Shown in pieces: positions 5,031-11,263 of a stretch of DNA of 11,263 bases. The position numbers were made by a program, and so were the translations under genes. The stretch lies in the NCBI GenBank assembly GCA_002440045.1, contig DJRI01000161.1, forward strand, positions 1-11,263. The letters are read 5' to 3'. The notes beneath the pieces are model-generated. The model did not search any database, had not been told where the DNA came from, and was given only the letters and a program-made list of their open reading frames with translations. The first letter of the stretch is position 1. The number at the start of each line of letters is the position of its first letter. The DNA comes from Ruminococcaceae bacterium UBA6364 (GTDB taxonomy: Bacteria; Bacillota; Clostridia; Oscillospirales; Acutalibacteraceae).

Positions 5031-8000
5031 TTATTTTGCCTGTGCGGCTTTCTTTTCAGCTTCCTGCTTTTCGAGCTTTTTCTCTTTTCTCTTATAAACA
5101 AGGAACCAAATCACGCCGATTGCAACAAGTACGCCTATTACTATACCGAGTATTGAACCCGAATTGTCGGGAACGTCTATCGTAACAGCGTCATAGTTGA
5201 AATAGAAGCAGCCGTCAAATGCGTTATCGTCATAAGAAGTGAGGTTTGAATTAACAACAAACTCACGAAGCTCGTTGCATGAGCCGAATGCATAAGAGCC
5301 GATTTTTCTTACGCTTTCGGGGATATTGACGCTTCTTAATGCGTCGCAATCAAAGAAAGCTTCGTCGCCTATTTTCTTAAGTCCGTCGCAGAATGTTACG
5401 GAAGTAAGACCGTCGCAGTCATAAAATGCTCTCTCGCCTATTTCTGTTATACCGTCGGGAATTTTGTATTCACCGTCTTTGCCCTGCGGGAACAAAACAA
5501 GCTTGTTCCATTCGCCGTTTTCGTCGGCGGCAACAACAGCACCGTCAAGCGTTTTGTAAGCGGCGTTGCCTTCGCTGATATTTACAGCTTCAAGATTAAG
5601 GCATCCGAGGAAGCTTAACGGGTCAAGCACGGCAAGCGTTGCGGGAAGAGTAATTTCTTTAAGAGCCGCGCAACCGCTGAAAGCATATTTACCTATTGAT
5701 TCAACCGAGCCGAGCGTAACGCTTTCAAGAGCGGCACAGCCGGCGAACAGGTCTGTCGGTATTGCGGTAACACCTTCGGGAAGAACAATGTTTTTAAGAG
5801 CGGCACAGCCTTTGAACGCCGCACTGCCGAGAGTTGTGAGGGCAGAACCTTCAGAGAACTCCGCTTTTTCAAGAGTTGCAACATTTTCAAATGCGCAATC
5901 GTCAATCGTTACAACGTTTTTGGGTATTGTAACGTTTTTAAGAGAAGCGCCCTTAAATGCCTCTTTGCCGATAAACTCAAGCGAAACGGGAAGAATAACA
6001 GCCGTTACGGTTTCATTATTAACCGCATTGTCGGCAACAGCCGTTGTGCCGTCGGCAACAGCAAGCGTTGCAACGTTGCCCGACACTCTGTAAAGAACGC
6101 CGCCTGCATAAACAGCGCCGCCAGCAGAGTTTTTGAACCAAGCCGTTGAATCAAGCGCGGCTTCTTCAATATTTCTTAAAGTCGAGGGGAAGCTAATTGA
6201 TGTAACGCCGTCGCAAAGGGTAAATGCGTCGGCACAAATAACCTCGGTACCCTCGGCTACGGCAACAGCCGAAGCGCCGCTTGCGGCAAGAATTACAAGC
6301 TCTTTTCCGTCTTTTGAATAAATGCCGGAAACAGTGTTTTTAAAGAATGCGTTATCTTCGGCAACTTTAATGTCTTTAAGAGCAGAGCAGCCCGAAAAAG
6401 CGGAAGCCGAGAAATTTTCAAGCGATGCGGGAAGAAGTACGCTTTCAAGGCTCTTGCAGAAAGCAAACGACTCATCGCCGAGCTTGCTGACCTTTTCGCC
6501 GAGCGAAAGCTCTTTAAGGTTTTCGTTGCCGTAGAAAGCGCCCGTGTCAATTCTTACAACGCCGTTGCCTGTTTTAACGCTTGTAAGTCCTGCGTTTTTA
6601 AAGGCATATGCGGCAATATCGCGAAGCGTATCGGGAAGCTCTATTGAAGAAAGAGCCTTACAGCCTTCAAAAGCCGAAGCGCCTATATATGTAACGGCGC
6701 CGCCGAGCTTAATCTCTGAAAGAGCGTCGGCATTTTTGAATGCGCTGTTGTTGATTGTGGTAACGGACTCGGGCAGGCTGATTGATTTAATCTTTGAATT
6801 TTCAAAGGCGTATGCGCCGATTGTTTTAAGCGCCGTATCCTCGGTGAAAGAAATACTTTCGATGTCGGAGCCGCGAAGAGCGCCGTTTCTTATTTCTTCA
6901 ACCTTTTGCGGAAGCTCAAAAGCGCCTGTTTTTGCCGCGGGGAAGGAAATTAAAACCTTGCCGTTTTTAGAATAAAGAACGCCGTCCTGAGCCGAGAAGT
7001 TTTTATTCTTTTCGTCAACCGTAAAGCTTTCAAGCGTTTCGATATTTGCAAATACGTTTGAGCCGAGGTTTTTCATATTTTTGCCGAAGTCCATGGTTTT
7101 GAGCTTTGTGTCGGCAAATGCTCTGTCTTCAATGTCGGTAATTGTTTCGCTGAGCTTTACATCGGTAAGAGATGTGCAGCCCGCGAAAGCTTCATAGCCG
7201 ATTGAGGCAACCGTACAACCCGAGAAATCAGCCTCTTTTAATGAAGAGCAACCCTTGAAGGCGCCCGCGTCGATAAGCGACACGGCAGAGCCGCAGGTGA
7301 TTTTTTCAAGGTTTGTGCAGTTCTGGAAAGCATAAAGGCCAATCTCTTCAACGTCGTCGCCGAAAGTGACTGTTTTTATGTCGGTGCAGCCGATGAATAC
7401 ATATTTTTCGATTATTTCGATGCCCTCGCCTATAACAAGGTCTTTAACGTCGCCCTTGTAAGAATAAAGGACTCTGCCGAGGCTGAGAGCGCCGTCGGGA
7501 GCGTTATTTTCCCATGCAGTGCCTGTGAAAGCATCTTTTGCAACGTTTTTAAGGTTTTTGTGGTGTTTGACTTCTGCAAGAGCAGAGCAACCGTAGAAAC
7601 ATCTTTCGGGGATTGCGGTAACGGAATCGGGTATTGCGTATTCGGTCATCGAAACACAGCCCTCAAAAGCGGACATACCGATTTTTGTAAGAGAGTCTGC
7701 TTTTTTAACTTCCTTAAGGGCCGTGCAGTTCATAAAAGCGCCGGGCTTTAATTCTGTTACGGCCGATGTGAGTTTTACTGTCGTTATGTTTTCGTTGCCC
7801 GCAAAGCACCCATTACCTACGGATGTGAGGGACAACCCGCCAATCTTTGACGGAACCGTTACAACGGTGTCGTTTCCGGTGTAGCCTACAATCTCTGCTT
7901 CGGAGTCGTTGTTGATTCTGATATACTCAAAATCGCCTTCGGCTCTTTTGTTAAGAAGCTCCTCTTCGGAGAGTGTAAGCTGTTCTCCGAGTCCGTCGCT

Positions 8001-8093
8001 GTCGGCGAATGCCGAAATCGGGACGGCAGCCGTAAACACGATTACCATTAAAATCGCAAGAATACAGCTGAGCGGCTTTTTAAATGCTGTCAT
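5031..8093 (-). CDS. BspA-like leucine-rich-repeat surface protein with membrane anchor
   Basis: A 1020-residue exported protein. Residues 1-30 are a signal peptide: Lys5-Lys6, a hydrophobic core, and likely cleavage at AFA|DS. Residues 31-80 match the BspA-type N-cap (FEYIRINN..EIVGYTGND). About 32 repeats of the LRR_5/Treponema-type pattern follow, with period about 23 and core I-xx-x-AF-x-G/N-C-xx-L. They are interrupted by inserts of the GVLYSKNGKVLI kind near 200-215, 359-395, 578-612, 655-690 and 838-885. Residues 979-1000 form a membrane span, followed by a Lys/Glu-rich cytoplasmic tail (KRKEKKLEKQ). There is no LPxTG motif. The topology is an outward-facing repeat solenoid anchored at its C-terminus; family members bind host proteins, other bacteria or polysaccharides, but the ligand here is unknown. 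I chose the ATG at 8093 because AAGGGA lies 11-12 bases upstream; the ATG at 8105 lacks spacing to that site and would add MRYF. It is a single-gene unit. Confidence 0.9.
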   Translation of the reverse strand: MTAFKKPLSCILAILMVIVFTAAVPISAFADSDGLGEQLTLSEEELLNKRAEGDFEYIRINNDSEAEIVGYTGNDTVVTVPSKIGGLSLTSVGNGCFAGNENITTVKLTSAVTELKPGAFMNCTALKEVKKADSLTKIGMSAFEGCVSMTEYAIPDSVTAIPERCFYGCSALAEVKHHKNLKNVAKDAFTGTAWENNAPDGALSLGRVLYSYKGDVKDLVIGEGIEIIEKYVFIGCTDIKTVTFGDDVEEIGLYAFQNCTNLEKITCGSAVSLIDAGAFKGCSSLKEADFSGCTVASIGYEAFAGCTSLTDVKLSETITDIEDRAFADTKLKTMDFGKNMKNLGSNVFANIETLESFTVDEKNKNFSAQDGVLYSKNGKVLISFPAAKTGAFELPQKVEEIRNGALRGSDIESISFTEDTALKTIGAYAFENSKIKSISLPESVTTINNSAFKNADALSEIKLGGAVTYIGASAFEGCKALSSIELPDTLRDIAAYAFKNAGLTSVKTGNGVVRIDTGAFYGNENLKELSLGEKVSKLGDESFAFCKSLESVLLPASLENFSASAFSGCSALKDIKVAEDNAFFKNTVSGIYSKDGKELVILAASGASAVAVAEGTEVICADAFTLCDGVTSISFPSTLRNIEEAALDSTAWFKNSAGGAVYAGGVLYRVSGNVATLAVADGTTAVADNAVNNETVTAVILPVSLEFIGKEAFKGASLKNVTIPKNVVTIDDCAFENVATLEKAEFSEGSALTTLGSAAFKGCAALKNIVLPEGVTAIPTDLFAGCAALESVTLGSVESIGKYAFSGCAALKEITLPATLAVLDPLSFLGCLNLEAVNISEGNAAYKTLDGAVVAADENGEWNKLVLFPQGKDGEYKIPDGITEIGERAFYDCDGLTSVTFCDGLKKIGDEAFFDCDALRSVNIPESVRKIGSYAFGSCNELREFVVNSNLTSYDDNAFDGCFYFNYDAVTIDVPDNSGSILGIVIGVLVAIGVIWFLVYKRKEKKLEKQEAEKKAAQAK

Positions 8094-8151
8094 AAAATAA
8101 CGCATCCCTTCAAATAATTTCTGCGGAATATACCAAATTACAGATAGAGTT

Positions 8152-8180
8152 ATTATAATATAAACCCCCTCGCTTGTCAA
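8152..8180 (-). promoter_or_regulatory. Perfect consensus sigma-A promoter of the leucine-rich-repeat gene
   Basis: On the minus strand TTGACA (8175-8180), a 17-base spacer and TATAAT (8152-8157) match the consensus exactly. The transcript start should be near 8145, giving a leader of about 50 bases to the ATG at 8093. The -35 lies inside the inverted repeat 8166-8203. Confidence 0.85.
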
Positions 8181-8203
8181 GCAATACGCCGACTTGCGAG
8201 GGG
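8162..8203 (-). terminator. Inverted repeat after folD: terminator overlapping the next promoter
   Basis: The 8-base arms GCGAGGGG (8196-8203) and CCCCTCGC (8166-8173), with GAC/GTC pairing further in, form a hairpin on the minus-strand RNA. It is followed by GTTTATATTATAAT. It lies 40 bases after the folD stop and is the only terminator candidate for that operon. The T-run is poor, so some read-through into the next gene is likely. Because the -35 of that gene is in the loop side, the DNA palindrome could also be an operator. Confidence 0.5.
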
Positions 8204-8242
8204 TCTGCACGAGCTTAATGTTTAACAAAATTTCAGACCGAT

Positions 8243-9094
8243 TTATGTGTAATTTGTCATTTCGTATGCCCTTACGGTGTTTTCAAGAAGCATTGTTATC
8301 GTCATAGGACCGACGCCGCCCGGAACGGGCGTTATATACGACGCTTTCTTTTCAACATCCGAAAAAAGAACGTCGCCGCAAAGCTTTCCGTTTTCGTCGC
8401 GGTTTATGCCGACGTCTATAACAACAGCGCCGCTCTTTACCATATCGGCTGTTATAAGGTGCGCCTTGCCGGTTGCGGCAACAAGTATATCGGCTCTGAG
8501 CGTTTCCGCTTTAAGGTCTTTTGTTTTTGAGTGGCAAACGGTCACCGTGGCGTTTTCTTTTAAAAACATCATTGCAAGCGGCTTTCCGACAATGTTGCTT
8601 CTGCCGACTATAACGCAGTGTCTGCCCTCAATCGGAATGTTCTTTTCTTTGAGCATTTCAATAACCCCGGCGGGCGTGCAAGGCAAAAAACCGTAATCGC
8701 CCGTAAGTATGCGCCCCGTGTTTATCGGGTGAAAAGCGTCAACATCCTTTTTGGGGTCAATGGCATTTATAACGTTTTTTTCGTTTATGTGAGAAGGCAG
8801 CGGCAGCTGACACAGTATGCCGTTAACGCGCGGGTCCGAATTGAGCTTTGAAATAAGCTCTAAAAGCTCGCTTTCGCTTGTGTTTTCGCTCAATGCGTAT
8901 TCAAACGATTCAATTCCGACCTCTTCACAGGCGCGCCTTTTATTTCTTACATAAATCTTTGAAGCGCCGTCGTCGCCGACGATTATAACGGCAAGCCCGA
9001 TGTGACCGCCGTTTTCGCGGTACTTAAATACCTTTTCTTTTATTTCGCGGCGTTTTTTTGCCGAAATTTCGGTACCGCTGATTATTTCAGCCAT
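8243..9094 (-). CDS. folD: Bifunctional methylenetetrahydrofolate dehydrogenase/cyclohydrolase FolD
   Basis: A 283-residue cytoplasmic enzyme interconverting 5,10-methylene-, 5,10-methenyl- and 10-formyl-tetrahydrofolate. The catalytic YVRNK is at 48-52 (Tyr48, Lys52), NGILCQLPLP at 91-100, DVDAFHPINTG at 117-127, and PCTPAGVI at 138-145. The cofactor-site motif GRSNIVGKPLA is at 164-174 and the C-terminal signature PVPGGVGPMT at 256-265. The length is standard for the family. The ATG at 9094 gives MAEIISG, typical of FolD, and overlaps the lgt stop by 8 bases; a GTG at 9103 is in frame but poorly placed relative to any RBS. It is last in the ymfH-lgt-folD unit, so its translation is probably coupled to lgt. 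Confidence 0.96.
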   Translation of the reverse strand: MAEIISGTEISAKKRREIKEKVFKYRENGGHIGLAVIIVGDDGASKIYVRNKRRACEEVGIESFEYALSENTSESELLELISKLNSDPRVNGILCQLPLPSHINEKNVINAIDPKKDVDAFHPINTGRILTGDYGFLPCTPAGVIEMLKEKNIPIEGRHCVIVGRSNIVGKPLAMMFLKENATVTVCHSKTKDLKAETLRADILVAATGKAHLITADMVKSGAVVIDVGINRDENGKLCGDVLFSDVEKKASYITPVPGGVGPMTITMLLENTVRAYEMTNYT

Positions 9095-10121
9095 TTTCGC
9101 CACCGCCTTCGTTTTCGCCGCCGACAGCTTTTGACGCTTTTACCTTTTTCTTTTTGGGCGGCATATCCTGTTTTTCGCCGTATTTGTCAAAATAATAATC
9201 AACACCCTCGATAGGCTTCGGGTTTTTAAGAACGGATAAAAGCTTTATTATGAAAATTGCAAGGCACACAACCGCAAGCACCAAAGAAAGCGCCTGCGAC
9301 ACGCGAATGTCGGTGCTGCCGATATAAAGGCTGTCGGTTCTCAAGCCCTCAACAACCGCTCTTTCAATACCGTACCACACGCCGTACAAAAGGAACATCT
9401 GCCCGCTGAACTTTCTGCACTTTTTAAGTATGATATAAAGCACCAAAAAGCCGAGAATGCACGAAACGGATTCATAGAAAAACGTCGGGTGGACGCGAAT
9501 ATTGTTTTCTGAAATATAGGCATAAACATTTTCCGTTCCCGAAAGCCCGAATTTGTCGGGATTTGCGGCGATATAGTCCGCAACCTTGCGGCTCATCATT
9601 CCGAAATCGCCGTTTGTTATTGTGCCGAACGCCTCCTGGTTTGCATAATTGCCCCATCTGCCTATGCCCTGACCTATAAGAAGGCTCATTCCGACAAGGT
9701 CAAGCAGGTTATAAAAGTTGATTTTTTCAACCTTGCAGGTTATGTAGCCGGCAAGAATACCGCCTATAATACCGCCGTAAATGGCAAGTCCGCCGTGCCA
9801 TATTTTAAATATTTCGCTTAAATGGCTGCCGTAGTATTCCCACTCGAAAATAACATAATAGGCTCTTGCGCCGATTATTCCGCCGAATGTGCCGTAAATG
9901 AGCACATCGACCATCTTGCCGAGGTTAATCTTCCAGGTATACGCAATTCTTCCGCCGAAAAGCGCGGCAAGCGTAAAGCCGAATGCGATTATCACACCGT
10001 ACCATTTTATGCTGACTTCGTGCCCGAAAATATTCGCTTCGCAAAACACCGAGGACACGTCAAACACCTTGTCGATGCCGCCGAAGGTAACTTCGGCAAC
10101 ATCGGAAAACCAATCAATCAT
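9087..10121 (-). CDS. lgt: Prolipoprotein diacylglyceryl transferase Lgt
   Basis: A 344-residue membrane enzyme transferring diacylglycerol from phosphatidylglycerol to the lipobox cysteine of prolipoproteins, the first step of lipoprotein maturation. Diagnostic segments are GGIIGARAYYVIF (80-92), IWHGGLAIYGG (107-117), the signature GRWGNYANQEAFG (154-166), HPTFFYES (211-218), ER (253-254) and EGLRTDS (258-264). The membrane segments fit the usual seven. It is longer than typical members (about 260-300) because of a hydrophilic C-terminal tail from about residue 300. That tail includes PPKKKKVKASK (321-331) and a Gly/Glu-rich end overlapping folD. The start ATG at 10121 has GGGGAG 6 bases upstream, formed across the stop codon region of the preceding gene (13-base gap), which indicates coupling. 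Confidence 0.96.
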   Translation of the reverse strand: MIDWFSDVAEVTFGGIDKVFDVSSVFCEANIFGHEVSIKWYGVIIAFGFTLAALFGGRIAYTWKINLGKMVDVLIYGTFGGIIGARAYYVIFEWEYYGSHLSEIFKIWHGGLAIYGGIIGGILAGYITCKVEKINFYNLLDLVGMSLLIGQGIGRWGNYANQEAFGTITNGDFGMMSRKVADYIAANPDKFGLSGTENVYAYISENNIRVHPTFFYESVSCILGFLVLYIILKKCRKFSGQMFLLYGVWYGIERAVVEGLRTDSLYIGSTDIRVSQALSLVLAVVCLAIFIIKLLSVLKNPKPIEGVDYYFDKYGEKQDMPPKKKKVKASKAVGGENEGGGENG

Positions 10122-10134
10122 TTAAAACTCCCCT

Positions 10135-11263
10135 TTACAGCGGATTTATTACCGAAAGAACGCATTTGTTCTCGTCAAACGAGGTTTCTAAAAGCCCGTT
10201 AACGCAGTCAAGGTCTATTTCCTGCAAAATGTTAAATTCGGAAAAAAGCTTTTCGCCCGAAAAATGCGACACAACAAGTCCGTTTGCAAGCGTGTCTATA
10301 TCGGAGAATGCGCGGACGGTTTTGCCGTATTGCTTTCTTCTTGCAATTTCAAAATCCTCTTTTGAAATCCCCGATTTTTTAAACTCTTTTATTTTATCTT
10401 TTATAGCCTTTGCTACTTTTTCGGGGTCTTTCGATTCGCCCGAAAACAGCTGACAGGCATATTCGTGACCGTTGAAATACTCGCACGAGAAAGAGCCGTT
10501 AATAAGACCTTCGTCCAAAAGCTCTTCATAAAGCGACGACATCTGCCCTGCGATAATGTCAAGCAAAAGCGTCATACCTATTTCATCTTTAAGCGAAACA
10601 AGCGGTTTTGCCCTTGAATCTTTAAAGCCGAGAACGAAAACGGGCGTTACAACCGAAAGCTTGCCTTCAATATACGGCTTTACTATTGTTTCGGGCTCTT
10701 TTTCAATTGCCCTTTCGACTGTAAAATCAGCGTCGGGCTTAATAAGCCTGTCTGCAACCTCAATCACTTCTTTGGGCGTTACGTTGCCAGCAACCGCAAG
10801 CGCCATATTGCCGAGGTTGTAAAAAGTGGCGTAGCACTCGTGAAGCATCTGCGCCGTAATTTGCGATATTGACTCCTTTGTTCCCGCAATATCGGTCTTT
10901 ACGGGGTGCGTGTGATACATACATTTAAGCATATTGAAAAGGCACTCCCAATCGGGAACATCTCTGTACATATCTATTTCCTGACCGATTATGCCCTGCT
11001 CTTTTCTGACGGTTTCCTCGGTAAAATAGGGGTGTCTTACAAAATCTATCAATATTTCAAAATTCTCTTTAAAGCTCCCGGTGCACGAAAAAAGATAGCA
11101 TGTCCTGTCAAAGCCCGTATAAGCGTTAGCCGAAGCGCCCGTTTTTGCATAGCGCTCAAACGCGCCCAATTCTTCGCTTTCAAAAAGCTTGTGTTCAAGA
11201 AAATGAGCAATGCCCTCGGGAACACGGGTGAATTCCTTGTCTCCCTTAAGCTTAAAGCAAGTG
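10135..11263 (-). CDS. ymfH: M16-family zinc peptidase, YmfH-type, N-terminus beyond the window
   Basis: The frame is open from the right edge to a TAA at 10135, giving 375 visible residues; a full-length relative has about 425. The inverzincin motif HFLEH is at visible residues 20-24 in the context EGIAHFLEHKLFE. It is followed by GASANAYTGFDRTCYLFS and VRKEQGIIGQEIDMYRDVPDW, which carries the downstream acidic ligand region. TDIAGTKESISQIT and the second lower-similarity M16 half come next. This matches Bacillus subtilis YmfH, one of a YmfF/YmfH pair (YmfF lacks the zinc motif). Members are linked with the 5-aminopentanol modification of elongation factor P or simply annotated as insulinase-like peptidases. 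A TTG inside the visible frame at 11169 is not the start, because conserved active-site sequence continues upstream. It heads the visible operon with lgt and folD, and a ymfF partner is expected just off the right edge. Confidence 0.9.
   Translation of the reverse strand, partial: TCFKLKGDKEFTRVPEGIAHFLEHKLFESEELGAFERYAKTGASANAYTGFDRTCYLFSCTGSFKENFEILIDFVRHPYFTEETVRKEQGIIGQEIDMYRDVPDWECLFNMLKCMYHTHPVKTDIAGTKESISQITAQMLHECYATFYNLGNMALAVAGNVTPKEVIEVADRLIKPDADFTVERAIEKEPETIVKPYIEGKLSVVTPVFVLGFKDSRAKPLVSLKDEIGMTLLLDIIAGQMSSLYEELLDEGLINGSFSCEYFNGHEYACQLFSGESKDPEKVAKAIKDKIKEFKKSGISKEDFEIARRKQYGKTVRAFSDIDTLANGLVVSHFSGEKLFSEFNILQEIDLDCVNGLLETSFDENKCVLSVINPL

Noticed and set aside
5566..6975. Series of plus-strand frames opposite the leucine-rich-repeat gene
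   Set aside because: These are shadows of a repetitive gene whose codon pattern keeps the opposite strand open; they contain no start signals or domains.
1..11263. Mobile element, prophage or CRISPR array
   Set aside because: I found no transposase, integrase, phage structural gene, target-site duplications or regularly spaced repeats. The tandem small genes are the only sign of local duplication.

Overview
The window looks like chromosome from a moderately AT-rich Gram-positive (monoderm) bacterium of the class Clostridia, plausibly a gut Oscillospiraceae/Ruminococcaceae-type organism. The reasons are strong AGGAGG ribosome binding sites, Gram-positive style intrinsic terminators, a YtvI-type permease, a YmfH-type M16 protein, a BspA-like leucine-rich-repeat surface protein and a PHP-family CpsB/YwqE phosphatase. 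This placement is inferred from gene content. I see no rRNA, tRNA, CRISPR array, transposase or phage gene.

Layout. (1) 1-1443, minus strand: the accessory and most unusual part. Two tandem paralogous small acidic proteins (66 aa at 1134-1334, 72 aa at 688-906) each sit in a cassette of their own with the same promoter architecture, an almost identical leader and ribosome binding site, and a 3' hairpin of the same sequence. Immediately downstream a GTG-started single-pass membrane protein (1-576) runs off the left edge; it has no obvious promoter of its own. (2) 1464-3512, minus strand: a YtvI-type AI-2E family permease and a CpsB/YwqE-type metal-dependent phosphatase, translationally coupled by an 8-base overlap. 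(3) 3591-4960, plus strand: a monocistronic homoserine dehydrogenase, divergent from ytvI and convergent with the next gene. (4) 4965-8180, minus strand: a 1020-residue membrane-anchored leucine-rich-repeat protein with a perfect consensus sigma-A promoter. (5) 8162-11263, minus strand: a tightly packed operon of M16 peptidase (ymfH, 5' end off the right edge), lgt and folD.

How the genes relate. The ymfH-lgt-folD group and hom are housekeeping: lipoprotein maturation, one-carbon folate metabolism and the threonine/methionine branch of aspartate metabolism. The leucine-rich-repeat protein, Lgt, YtvI and the CpsB-like phosphatase all concern the cell envelope. The twin small proteins at the left are the candidate undescribed system. 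Both promoters carry a direct repeat TTAAG-N5-TTAAG, the layout used by OmpR/PhoB-type response regulators (the pneumococcal CiaR box is the closest I know), at almost the same distance from an extended -10 element. Together with near-perfect Shine-Dalgarno sequences this suggests strong, co-regulated production of two related leaderless acidic peptides, with the membrane protein next door as a possible partner. Their function cannot be read from the sequence.
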